Shown here: positions 19,372 through 26,697 of the stretch, one piece after another
Numbering within the stretch: the stretch's first letter is position 1
Layout: every line of letters starts with the position of its first letter
Source: Fidelibacterota bacterium
GTDB taxonomy: Bacteria; Fidelibacterota; Marinisomatia; Marinisomatales; TCS55
Direction: 5' to 3'
DNA length: 43,937 bases
Assembly (NCBI GenBank): GCA_004124385.1
Contig: SCKN01000008.1
Location: forward strand, 46,648-90,584
The notes under the pieces: generated by a model
Databases searched by the model: none
Seen by the model: the letters and a program-made list of their open reading frames with translations, nothing else
Told to the model about the DNA's origin: nothing
Position numbers and translations under genes: made by a program

Positions 19372-20475
19372 TTAAAACCATGTATGAATCATCAATAAAT
19401 ATTCGGGCTTTAACGCCACAGAATTCCCTGTCACATCAGTGTATCGCGCCTGACATCGTATTTCTACAAAGGGAATTGGAAAAAATTCTGCTCCGAATGT
19501 AATACGATTTATAGATGAACCGGATGTATCAATATCTTCATCGAAAAAATCGTATTTAACCTGCAAATTCAAACCATTTTTTAAATTATAGTTAAATTCA
19601 CTGAATGATGCCAGGACCGTTCCTGTAGATAAATATTCTTCTGCAATGTCCACTGCGCCTGTCCACGTAAGTTTCCCCATAGATATTCCGCCAAACATTC
19701 CATTAAACTGAATCAAACCTTGTTGAAGGATTGAACCACCAATGAATCCATTGATTTGACCCAATACCGGCCACCATTCCAACCGTGTCGTAAATGCTTT
19801 TTCATGTATGTATTCACCAAAACCACCGCCGCTTGAACCATTGATAAACTGATTAGCAATACTCTGGCTAAAATTAAAATTGCCAATATTCAAACCAATC
19901 TCGACTAATCCCGGAGAAGATAAATATGGAGAAAAAACAAGACCTTCATATTGCAGACCTTTTTTACGGACATTGCCACCACGAATAAATGATGTGTGAT
20001 CGTCTACGTTCAATCCATATGCTGGCAAATCTTTGCCCGCTTTTACATAACCATTCAACGGAAATCCTGTCCACAACAGCCACATTTCATTTTGACCGCG
20101 TAGAAGATCTTGTACAGCAAAAACACCTACATTTTCATTCACATTCAAAAATGCTGCAATATCCGCCTGCATTGGAAAAAGAGCACTTTGTAATTGACCA
20201 TCATCATTTGTGTTATAATTCAATAAGCGAATATCTCCACCTACACGAAGATACTCATTTATTATACCTGAATAGCTTTCTATACGATTATTCCCTTGAG
20301 ATTTTGATAATTCTAGACTCGCAACTGTTATGCCATAATCATTCCGCAAGCTGCCACCATTGGGGTCCACATGACACACATTGCACGAAACACCTTCCTG
20401 TACGGCAAATCGGGGAAGCGCTTGCAATACAGCAAACATAAATAAATATAGTCTAGTTATTTTCAGCACCGTCAT
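19372..20475 (-). CDS. Outer-membrane porin with N-terminal c-haem site (porin-cytochrome fusion)
   Basis: This 367-residue protein has a signal peptide (1 to about 24). One haem site, CNVCH (31-35), sits in FAVQEGVSCNVCHVDPNGG. About 300 residues of alternating beta strands follow, ending in an aromatic residue (HTWF), typical of outer-membrane barrels. The layout, one haem then a barrel, recalls Cyc2-type iron oxidases, although I cannot show homology; CxxCHV(N/D)P-GG proteins of unknown role are also known. The start overlaps the upstream cytochrome gene by 23 nt. A role in electron transfer across the outer membrane is inferred. Confidence 0.75.
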   Translation of the reverse strand: MTVLKITRLYLFMFAVLQALPRFAVQEGVSCNVCHVDPNGGSLRNDYGITVASLELSKSQGNNRIESYSGIINEYLRVGGDIRLLNYNTNDDGQLQSALFPMQADIAAFLNVNENVGVFAVQDLLRGQNEMWLLWTGFPLNGYVKAGKDLPAYGLNVDDHTSFIRGGNVRKKGLQYEGLVFSPYLSSPGLVEIGLNIGNFNFSQSIANQFINGSSGGGFGEYIHEKAFTTRLEWWPVLGQINGFIGGSILQQGLIQFNGMFGGISMGKLTWTGAVDIAEEYLSTGTVLASFSEFNYNLKNGLNLQVKYDFFDEDIDTSGSSINRITFGAEFFPIPFVEIRCQARYTDVTGNSVALKPEYLLMIHTWF

Positions 20476-20875
20476 TTATCCAAGTTGTTATTAATTCAAT
20501 TATATGAGAACTTAAAGCTGAACTACCTTTCGGCATTCTATCGCCAAAAGGTGGATTGCTACTTAACTTTTGTACGATGACACTTCCCGCTCCATCTCCG
20601 GGTACTATCACAACTCCATTATTCCCTCCAGACATTAATCCATTATAAGAAGACAGACTCAATCCCCCTGAAGAGTTATTTAAATGACAACTGTTACCGC
20701 AATTTTGATTGAAAATGGGTTGAATATCATCATTATAACTGACAACATCTGATGGTTCGATAGAATTATCCGTTTTTGGATTTGTTCCTAGATCAGAACA
20801 ACTCCATAAACAAATTATTATGAATAGAGAGTACCCAATTATAAATGTATTTAGATATGAAAAATGCTTTTTCAT
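20453..20875 (-). CDS. Single-haem cytochrome lipoprotein with CX3CH site
   Basis: This 140-residue lipoprotein (lipobox LWSC, C26) resembles the planctomycete-type cytochrome c domain: DDIQPIFNQNC, then GGLSLSSYNGLMSGG, VVPGDGAGSVIVQKL, DRMPKG and IITTWI-like end (IELITTWINDGA). The haem site reads C59-G-N-S-C63-H64, three residues between the cysteines instead of two. M114 is the probable distal ligand. It is the first gene of the cluster that continues with the porin-cytochrome. A promoter should lie between 20876 and the terminator at 20914-20947, but I see no clear match. Confidence 0.78.
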   Translation of the reverse strand: MKKHFSYLNTFIIGYSLFIIICLWSCSDLGTNPKTDNSIEPSDVVSYNDDIQPIFNQNCGNSCHLNNSSGGLSLSSYNGLMSGGNNGVVIVPGDGAGSVIVQKLSSNPPFGDRMPKGSSALSSHIIELITTWINDGAENN

Positions 20876-20913
20876 TGGTATGTGTTTAGGGGGAAATCTA
20901 CAGAAAAGTTAAA

Positions 20914-20947
20914 TAAAAAAAAAGCCCTCCCGAAAGGGAGGGCTTTT
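20914..20947 (-). terminator. Terminator of the tandem-repeat mini-protein gene
   Basis: A perfect 8-bp stem GCCCTCCC/GGGAGGGC (20924-20931, 20936-20943) with loop GAAA is followed on the minus strand by a run of nine T. It lies 20 nt after the stop of the gene at 20968-21195. Confidence 0.92.
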
Positions 20948-20967
20948 CAATCATCTTGGTATGATTA

Positions 20968-21195
20968 TTATTTACGACCTCTTGCCATAGGGGCACGAGC
21001 CACATCACCATTTTTATCGATGAAATAAAGATAACCAGATTCGCGGGTCACACCTGCTTGTGCGACTTCTTCTGCATTACCGCCGCCTTTACCGGCACGG
21101 GCCATCTTTGAACGCCAGACGTTGCCATTTTTACCGAGGTAGTAAAGATAACCTTTCTCTTTTGTGACGCCTGTTGCTTTTACTGTTTCAGCCAT
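20968..21195 (-). CDS. Small basic protein made of two tandem 28-residue repeats
   Basis: This 75-residue protein is almost entirely two copies of one unit, residues 9-36 and 48-75: GVT-(K/R)-E-x-GYLY-(Y/F)-x-x-KNG-(N/D)-V...MAR-(A/G)-(G/R)-K. The linker is rich in Gly and Ala. It has no signal peptide or membrane helix and is basic; each unit could form a small beta-hairpin sheet. The function is unknown to me. AAGGAG lies about 8 nt before the ATG, and a strong terminator follows, so it is a well-defined single-gene transcript and possibly highly expressed. Confidence 0.82.
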   Translation of the reverse strand: MAETVKATGVTKEKGYLYYLGKNGNVWRSKMARAGKGGGNAEEVAQAGVTRESGYLYFIDKNGDVARAPMARGRK

Positions 21196-21238
21196 TATTA
21201 GCTCCTTTTTGTTGATTAAAGAAAATAGGCATTTAGTC

Positions 21239-21358
21239 TTTCGACGGTGAATGTTACACTATCGAGGGTGAATAAGTCAAGTTTTTTCTCGTCGGTGCTT
21301 CGAGGACAAAAATAAGCTCTTTTTTACTCAAAATTGAGCTTAACTCCAACCGTCGAAG
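21239..21358. other. Candidate structured leader between mini-protein and tRNA-Arg
   Basis: A 9-bp perfect inverted repeat TTCGACGGT/ACCGTCGAA (21240-21248 and 21349-21357) encloses two smaller stems: CTCG/CGAG (21288-21291, 21301-21304) and TAAGCTC/GAGCTTA (21313-21319, 21336-21342). The stretch holds no gene. It could be the folded 5' leader of the minus-strand mini-protein gene or a small RNA; the strand is not determined. Confidence 0.3.
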
Positions 21359-21383
21359 TGTACTAATTTTTCTACCCAAAATT

Positions 21384-21457
21384 GCCCCGATAGCTCAATT
21401 GGATAGAGCATCGCCCTTCTAAGGCGAGGGTTGTAGGTTCAAGCCCTACTCGGGGTA
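21384..21457 (+). tRNA. tRNA-Arg (anticodon UCU)
   Basis: The 74-nt cloverleaf has acceptor GCCCCGA/TCGGGGT (last pair G-U), D stem GCTC/GAGC, anticodon stem TCGCC/GGCGA with loop CTTCTAA giving anticodon TCT, variable loop GGGTT and T arm GTAGG-TTCAAGC-CCTAC. The discriminator base is A and CCA is not encoded. It stands alone. A 7-of-8-bp hairpin (21474-21481 with 21497-21504) follows but has no T-run. Confidence 0.96.
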
Positions 21458-21561
21458 CAAACTCGAAGATTCCTTGCCCGCTGTAAAAAAATGTAGGCAG
21501 GCAATCCTGTCCGGGGTACTGTTATTAATTTTTTTAAATATATGACAGACTTTATTATAAT

Positions 21562-21705
21562 ATGTATAATCGAGCAGTTTATTCAATTGAAATCATAAAT
21601 AATGATGAAAAATGGAATGCCGGAAACTATTCCAGTGGTATCTACTTCTGCAGGTTAACTACAGAGAAAACCGTCTTAACGAGCAAACTTTTACTCGTCA
21701 AATAA
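21562..21705 (+). pseudogene. Remnant of a type IX-like C-terminal sorting domain
   Basis: A 47-codon open frame ends AGNYSSGIYFCRLTTEKTVL and then SKLLLVK. This matches the last third of the sorting domain seen intact in two genes of this window (AGFYLYQIRAG...KKMVLMK). The rest of that domain (PNPFNP, VYDLLGK) and any cargo are missing upstream, so I read it as the tail of a lost secreted-protein gene. It meets fkpA tail to tail with 1 nt between. The 100 nt between it and the tRNA carry nothing else recognisable. Confidence 0.6.
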
Positions 21706-21706
21706 T

Positions 21707-22399
21707 TTATTCTATTCCGATTAACTCCACTTCAAACACAAGTGAACTATTGGGTCCACCGGGACTTCTTGGGCTATTACCATAAGCCAAGTTTGAAGGT
21801 ATAAATAATTCCCATTTAGAACCTACTGGCATTAATTGCAATGCTTCTGTCCAGCCCTTAATTACACCTGTTACCGGAAATGAAGTTGGCTGTCCGCGTT
21901 TATACGAACTATCAAATTCCTCTCCGTCAATGAGAGTTCCACGATAATGGACAGTTACTTTATCTTTTATTGTTGGAATTGGACCATCTCCTTGATTGAC
22001 TACTTTATACTGTAATCCACTTTCCATCGAAACAACACCTTCCTTTTGTGCATTTTCAGCTAAAAATGCTTCTCCCTTGGAAAGATTTTCAACAGCTTGA
22101 GCTTTTGCTTTCTGTTGAGATTTCTCCTGCAATTCCTTTCGAAAACTATTCAATGCAGAAAGCATGTCTTCATCTGTCAGTTTTAAATCTTCACCATTAA
22201 ATGCTGATCCCCAACCTTCAAATAATGCCTTTTCATTCAATTCCAGCTCTTGGGTTTTCATATTTTTCCCAATATCTACTCCGATGCTGTAGCTAATTGA
22301 ATCCTTGGCTGTTTCCAAATTAACGGCCTGCTGATTATCTGGTGATCCGCACCCAATTAAAAGTAAACCGGTTAAAATTGTAAAATATTGTAATTTCAT
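21707..22399 (-). CDS. fkpA: FKBP-type peptidyl-prolyl isomerase lipoprotein (FkpA/Mip-like)
   Basis: This 230-residue protein has a lipoprotein signal peptide (LLIGC, C17) and an N-terminal helical dimerisation domain (DSISYSIGVDIGKNMK...). The C-terminal FKBP domain carries VHYRGTLIDGEEFDSSY, VIKGWTEALQLMPVGSKWEL, IPSNLAYG and FEVELIGI, so the active-site aromatic and hydrophobic residues are retained. It is predicted to assist folding of exported proteins in the periplasm. It is a single gene. Confidence 0.94.
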   Translation of the reverse strand: MKLQYFTILTGLLLIGCGSPDNQQAVNLETAKDSISYSIGVDIGKNMKTQELELNEKALFEGWGSAFNGEDLKLTDEDMLSALNSFRKELQEKSQQKAKAQAVENLSKGEAFLAENAQKEGVVSMESGLQYKVVNQGDGPIPTIKDKVTVHYRGTLIDGEEFDSSYKRGQPTSFPVTGVIKGWTEALQLMPVGSKWELFIPSNLAYGNSPRSPGGPNSSLVFEVELIGIE

Positions 22400-22485
22400 T
22401 TTTCTACCTTTCTTTAAGTATGATTTGAATTTTAGTATAAAAATGTCGGGGAATATACAGAAACAGATTAGTCCGTGGAATAGAC

Positions 22486-22812
22486 TTAATCAGTTTTTTG
22501 AGAGATTTTTACTGCTGTGCCATATACCAATAATTCAGCCGTTGTCTGCATAATCATAGATGTCTGAAATCGTACTCCCACAATCGCATCTGCTTCCAGT
22601 TCATTGGCTCGATCAATCATACGTTGCAGGGCCTGTTCCCGTGATTCAGACAACATTCCTGTATACTCGATAATTTCTCAACCTACGAGACTGCGAAATC
22701 CGGCAAGTATATCTTTGCCCACATGACGAGCACGTATTGTGTTTCCAATAACGACACCAAGATTTTTTGTTATGACATATCCTGCGATAGTTTCAGTTGT
22801 AGCAATTTTCAT
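22486..22812 (-). pseudogene. YbjQ/UPF0145-like gene interrupted by one TGA
   Basis: The 109-codon frame encodes a complete YbjQ-type protein: TTETIAGYVITKNLGVVIGN, ARHVGKDILAGFRSLVG, then ESREQALQRMIDRANELEAD, AIVGVRFQTS and VYGTAVKI. Codon 45 (22680-22678) is TGA where the family has the second Gly of LVGGE; a single GGA to TGA change explains it. The remainder is intact. The start overlaps the upstream 70-residue membrane protein gene by 4 nt. Either a very recent nonsense mutation or a base error in the assembly. Confidence 0.85.
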
Positions 22813-23021
22813 TTGTTAATCCCTTTAAATGGTTCATCCTTTTTTGCTTCTTTATTTTCTTTGATCATATTAAGTAATAGCAAGAAAACGCCCGCAATAA
22901 TCGCTAGTGTAGCAATACCCAGCATAGGATTATTCGCAATGAAAGAAATAATCTTTCCAATAAACACAATGATGAATAACGCCACACCTGCTATAATTAA
23001 ATATAAGCCTGCATCTTTCAT
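22809..23021 (-). CDS. Small membrane protein next to YbjQ-like gene
   Basis: This 70-residue protein has two membrane helices (residues 5-27 and 31-53) and a charged C-terminus (KENKEAKKDEPFKG). I recognise no function. The ATGA overlap with the broken ybjQ-like gene shows the two form an operon. Confidence 0.7.
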   Translation of the reverse strand: MKDAGLYLIIAGVALFIIVFIGKIISFIANNPMLGIATLAIIAGVFLLLLNMIKENKEAKKDEPFKGINK

Positions 23022-23114
23022 GGTAGAATTACTCCTAGTTTATTAATTTAAATAGTGCATTTCTAACTTGTTAAAGATAAACTATCCCATGATTAGAAAC
23101 AGTAAGATTTTATA

Positions 23115-23774
23115 ATGATTAATACAGATTTTGCAATTCGTTCATTTAAGGGCGGTTATGATGATAATTTTCAATACTTGCTCACTTGTTTGCAAAGCAG
23201 GGCTCAAGTGTCCATTGATGCGGCATTACCTTTAGATACTATACGTCCATTTATAGACGGTGCCTTTGTGGCCATGCTGATTACACATACTCACGGTGAT
23301 CATATTGCATTTATCGATGAATATCTGGATGCATTTCCGGAATTGCTGATAATCATAAATGAATGTTCAGCCGGACGCATTAGTGCACTAAACGTACATC
23401 CCGCGATGGATGGGGAGCAGATCCAAATCGGCCAACTCTTAATTGATGTGCTCCATACTCCGGGTCATTTCCCAGATTCATGCTGTTATAAATTGGAAAA
23501 TGTTATTTTCACCGGCGATACGTTATTTGTTGGACGTACAGGAAGAACAATTAGCCAAGGTAGCGATAACGGTGAACTGTATCATTCCGTTTATTCTAAA
23601 TTACTTACTCTCCCTCAGGATACACTTATATATCCAGGCCATGACTACGGAAAATCACCCACCATCACAATTGCCAAAAATATTGAAATTAGTCCGTTGC
23701 TTCAGGCAGCGAATGAACAAGACTTTATCGAACGTATGGCTGCATTTGAAGCCAGCCGTAATCAAACATTATAA
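23115..23774 (+). CDS. Metallo-beta-lactamase-fold hydrolase (glyoxalase II-like)
   Basis: This 219-residue protein has the di-zinc site THTHGDH (57-63), then HTPGHFPDS, the bridging Asp in FTGDTLFVG and the final His in YPGHDYG. The order and spacing match glyoxalase II and persulfide-dioxygenase-like proteins. The exact substrate cannot be told: the C-terminal substrate domain of true glyoxalase II is mostly absent. The gene starts a run of plus-strand small genes. Confidence 0.88.
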   Translation: MINTDFAIRSFKGGYDDNFQYLLTCLQSRAQVSIDAALPLDTIRPFIDGAFVAMLITHTHGDHIAFIDEYLDAFPELLIIINECSAGRISALNVHPAMDGEQIQIGQLLIDVLHTPGHFPDSCCYKLENVIFTGDTLFVGRTGRTISQGSDNGELYHSVYSKLLTLPQDTLIYPGHDYGKSPTITIAKNIEISPLLQAANEQDFIERMAAFEASRNQTL

Positions 23775-23792
23775 AATAACGAAGGAGCTATC

Positions 23793-24107
23793 ATGAAAAA
23801 AACCATCATTGGAATCATTTCCGGGATGCTTTTAACCGTTTCATTTTTCGTCTTTGTCGGCGCGGCTGAAACGGAAGAAGATTCACTGCACTCCCTTTTA
23901 TCCCGTTTGGAACAATTCATGCGTGATGAAATAGGTAAAAAAGATGAATCAGGCCGTTATCAATTGCAGAGTTTCAGCATTGACCGTACACATTGGCATT
24001 ATTTGCTGGATACGTCCACGGGCGAATTATTTCGCCTGGAGCCCAGCCGCACACCAGAAAATGCTAAATGGACATTAATGTCTGCCGCTAATTTTGAAAG
24101 GCCATAA
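23793..24107 (+). CDS. Small secreted protein, unknown
   Basis: This 104-residue protein has a signal peptide (1-24, FVGAAETEED). The body is a short alpha/beta region with a helical QFMRDEIGKKD stretch and TSTGELFRLEPS. A GAAGGAG ribosome site lies about 7 nt before the ATG. It is 19 nt after the MBL gene and 9 nt before the next gene. I recognise no family. Confidence 0.75.
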   Translation: MKKTIIGIISGMLLTVSFFVFVGAAETEEDSLHSLLSRLEQFMRDEIGKKDESGRYQLQSFSIDRTHWHYLLDTSTGELFRLEPSRTPENAKWTLMSAANFERP

Positions 24108-24116
24108 GGTGAAATA

Positions 24117-24374
24117 ATGAAAACGAGTATTCTGATAATATCATGTTTGGCAATATTAATCTTTCCTGCCTGCGAAAAAGAGGAAGGCTGCCAAGATTGC
24201 GGCGGGTCCATACTGGATGGATATTTATTCAATGAAGTTGCAACCGAAGATCTTACTGCACTTGGAACGATTGAAGACATTGAAGTCGGTGTATGCATTC
24301 GTTATAAACTGGATGGTAGTGGATTTAACTTGGAATCAGTGAAAGTTGTTGATGACTGTTGTTGCGATCAGTAA
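24117..24374 (+). CDS. Small Cys-rich lipoprotein, unknown
   Basis: This 85-residue protein has a lipobox ending FPAC (C19). Further cysteines lie in GCQDCGG, in GVCIRY and in a final DCCCDQ. The clustered cysteines suggest disulfides or metal binding, but no family is recognised. It lies between two other genes with gaps of 9 and 3 nt, so it is co-transcribed. Confidence 0.75.
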   Translation: MKTSILIISCLAILIFPACEKEEGCQDCGGSILDGYLFNEVATEDLTALGTIEDIEVGVCIRYKLDGSGFNLESVKVVDDCCCDQ

Positions 24375-24377
24375 GTA

Positions 24378-25022
24378 ATGATAATAAACTATTACCAAGA
24401 TAGCGATAGTCCCAAAAGGGCGGTCGTCGGCCTCCACGGCTGGACAGGAGATGAGCATTCCATGGTGCCAGTTGCCAAATCCATGAAACTGGAACATACT
24501 AAATGGTATATGCCTCGAGCTCCCTACAAAGCTGATACTGGTTCTGGTTATACATGGTTCAGTGGAAGTGACGAAATTGGATGGACATTTGATAAAACAT
24601 TTGAATTAGCCTCTACTCTCATTTTCCAAGTTTTGGACGATGGTTTTGCACCAAAGGATATATATATAATCGGTTTTTCTATGGGTGCTGGATTAAGTCT
24701 ACACGTTGGACTCCGTTTGGACTTTCCCATTGGCGGTATTGTTCCCATCGCCGGTTTTATCCGCAATCCTGATCGACTTTTTAATCATGCCACTCACATA
24801 AGCCGCCAAACACCCATCCTCGTTCTTCACGGGACTGAAGATGAAATTATAACAGTGGAAAATGGTAAAATAGCACACGACTTGCTTAATGATAATGGCT
24901 ATTGCGTCCATATGGAGACTTACAAAGCAGATCATAAAATTCCGTTGCGTTCAGGAAAACTTATTCAAGGATTTATGGATCAAAATGTTTTTAACCTATC
25001 ATCACCTATCGAGGCCGATTAA
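24378..25022 (+). CDS. Alpha/beta hydrolase, phospholipase/carboxylesterase type
   Basis: This 214-residue cytoplasmic hydrolase has GLHGWTGDEHS (oxyanion region) and the nucleophile S101 in GFSMGAG. The acid is D155 in HGTEDEII and the catalytic His is H186 in KADHKIP. The triad and size fit the PF02230 carboxylesterase/lysophospholipase family. The substrate is unknown. It is the last gene of the run that begins at 23115. Confidence 0.88.
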   Translation: MIINYYQDSDSPKRAVVGLHGWTGDEHSMVPVAKSMKLEHTKWYMPRAPYKADTGSGYTWFSGSDEIGWTFDKTFELASTLIFQVLDDGFAPKDIYIIGFSMGAGLSLHVGLRLDFPIGGIVPIAGFIRNPDRLFNHATHISRQTPILVLHGTEDEIITVENGKIAHDLLNDNGYCVHMETYKADHKIPLRSGKLIQGFMDQNVFNLSSPIEAD

Positions 25023-25071
25023 CTAATCATGACTAACGTTTGATTTATTTCATGTATAATTTTAGATAATT

Positions 25072-26697
25072 ATGACTAATAATGTCACACGACGAGATTT
25101 TTTAATCAACCAACGTAAAAAGGCAGACTCCCTAAAAAACGTCAAATCTGACTGGCCCACAAAGCGAGTTGCTAAACTTTATCGCCAATTTCTTGAGGAT
25201 AAACCAGCGCCCTATTATACGCCGTTAAAAGAATATACACCCGTTCCCATTACACCATCCAAAAGACACATGACTGTCGACTGGCATGAAGATGCCGCTG
25301 CTCATTTATTACGCAGAACATTATTTGCGCCTACATTTTCTGAAATTACATCAACGGGCGTTGATACTATGGAGAATACAGTAAGCACTCTCCTTGCTAC
25401 CCAAAACCAACCAGATCCTCCAGGTGATTGGGTAACCGAACCACCGCCACAATTCGATACGCTGACAGAAGAAGAAATCATGGAATTGATTGAAACATAT
25501 TATTATCGCCATTTCCAACTCATCGGATGGTGGATGAAACGCATGGCGACCCAACCCATGTCAATCGTGGAAAACTTATCGTTGTTTTGGCATGATCATT
25601 TTGCTACTTCATTTGATGGTGTATTTTTTCCCCAAGCCATGTATCAGCAAAATTCCGTATTTCGAGAACATTGTCTCGGCAACTTTAGAGAATTATTAAG
25701 GCGCATTTCTTTTGGCCCTGCTATGATGATTTGGTTGAATACCAATTCGAACAGGGTCAATCATCCCAATGAAAATTTTTCACGTGAGTTATTAGAGCTT
25801 TTTACTATTGGAGTTGATAATTATACGCAAACAGATGTTGAAGAAGCGGCTCGATCCTTTACAGGATATGTTACAAATGGCGTAAATACAAATTATAACT
25901 ATAATCAGGCTACTGGATATGGAAGCTATTGGCAGCAGCGCCATGATTTTGCTCAAAAAACATTTTTGGGCCAAACAGGAAATTTTGATGGTGATGATAT
26001 TATCGATATTATTTTACAGCAAGATCAAACAGCACTTTTTATATGTGAAAAAATATATAAATGGTTTGTGTATGAAGTCCCGGATGAGACCTTTGTAAAT
26101 GAAATGGCAACTATTTTTCGCAATAGTAATTATGAAATATTGCCCGTTATGGAATACATGTTATCCAGCGATCATTTTTATAACGAAAATTATCGAGGTT
26201 GCATGATTCGCAATCCATTGACTGTAACCCAAGGTATATTTCGGCAATTTGATATAGCAGATGAAAATATGCCCTTACGTTATTTAATTGACCTTCAATA
26301 TTTTATGGGTATGATTCCAAATATGCCGCCTGATGTAAATGGATGGATAGGATATCGTTCATGGCTTAATTCTATTACGTTGCCTATGCGCAAATTATTT
26401 GCATCCTCCATGACTGAAGGGTCTAACCTTTTTGGGGGGAATTTTGACTTCCAACCAGACGTAATTGCATTCGCACAAACGTTGAGTAATCCCAATGATG
26501 CTGAAGCAATCGTACGAGACTTTGCTAAACTTTTCTTTCCATTACCCATTTCTGAAGCATTGGAAACACAATTACTGGATGCTCTTTTGGATGGAGCTGC
26601 CGTTTATGATTGGGATATCAGTAATGCTGGTGCTGCTCATCGTTTACGAAACTTGATCAAATATATGATACGTAAACCGGAGTTTCAGCTCATATGA
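25072..26697 (+). CDS. DUF1800 family protein
   Basis: This 541-residue protein matches the DUF1800 pattern: AAAHLLRRTLFAPT, then SLFWHDHFATS, NFSRELLELFTIGVDNYTQ and DVEEAARSFTGY. DUF1800 genes are almost always next to DUF1501 genes and are thought to be secreted or surface proteins of unknown role. An RRDF sequence occurs near the N-terminus (residues 7-10), but no hydrophobic stretch follows it, so the export route is unclear. It overlaps the DUF1501 gene by 4 nt. Confidence 0.92.
   Translation: MTNNVTRRDFLINQRKKADSLKNVKSDWPTKRVAKLYRQFLEDKPAPYYTPLKEYTPVPITPSKRHMTVDWHEDAAAHLLRRTLFAPTFSEITSTGVDTMENTVSTLLATQNQPDPPGDWVTEPPPQFDTLTEEEIMELIETYYYRHFQLIGWWMKRMATQPMSIVENLSLFWHDHFATSFDGVFFPQAMYQQNSVFREHCLGNFRELLRRISFGPAMMIWLNTNSNRVNHPNENFSRELLELFTIGVDNYTQTDVEEAARSFTGYVTNGVNTNYNYNQATGYGSYWQQRHDFAQKTFLGQTGNFDGDDIIDIILQQDQTALFICEKIYKWFVYEVPDETFVNEMATIFRNSNYEILPVMEYMLSSDHFYNENYRGCMIRNPLTVTQGIFRQFDIADENMPLRYLIDLQYFMGMIPNMPPDVNGWIGYRSWLNSITLPMRKLFASSMTEGSNLFGGNFDFQPDVIAFAQTLSNPNDAEAIVRDFAKLFFPLPISEALETQLLDALLDGAAVYDWDISNAGAAHRLRNLIKYMIRKPEFQLI

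Noticed and set aside
10687-22812. Possible recoding of TGA as an amino acid
   Set aside because: The two internal TGA codons replace different residues (Trp-like and Gly), and TGA ends many intact genes in the window.
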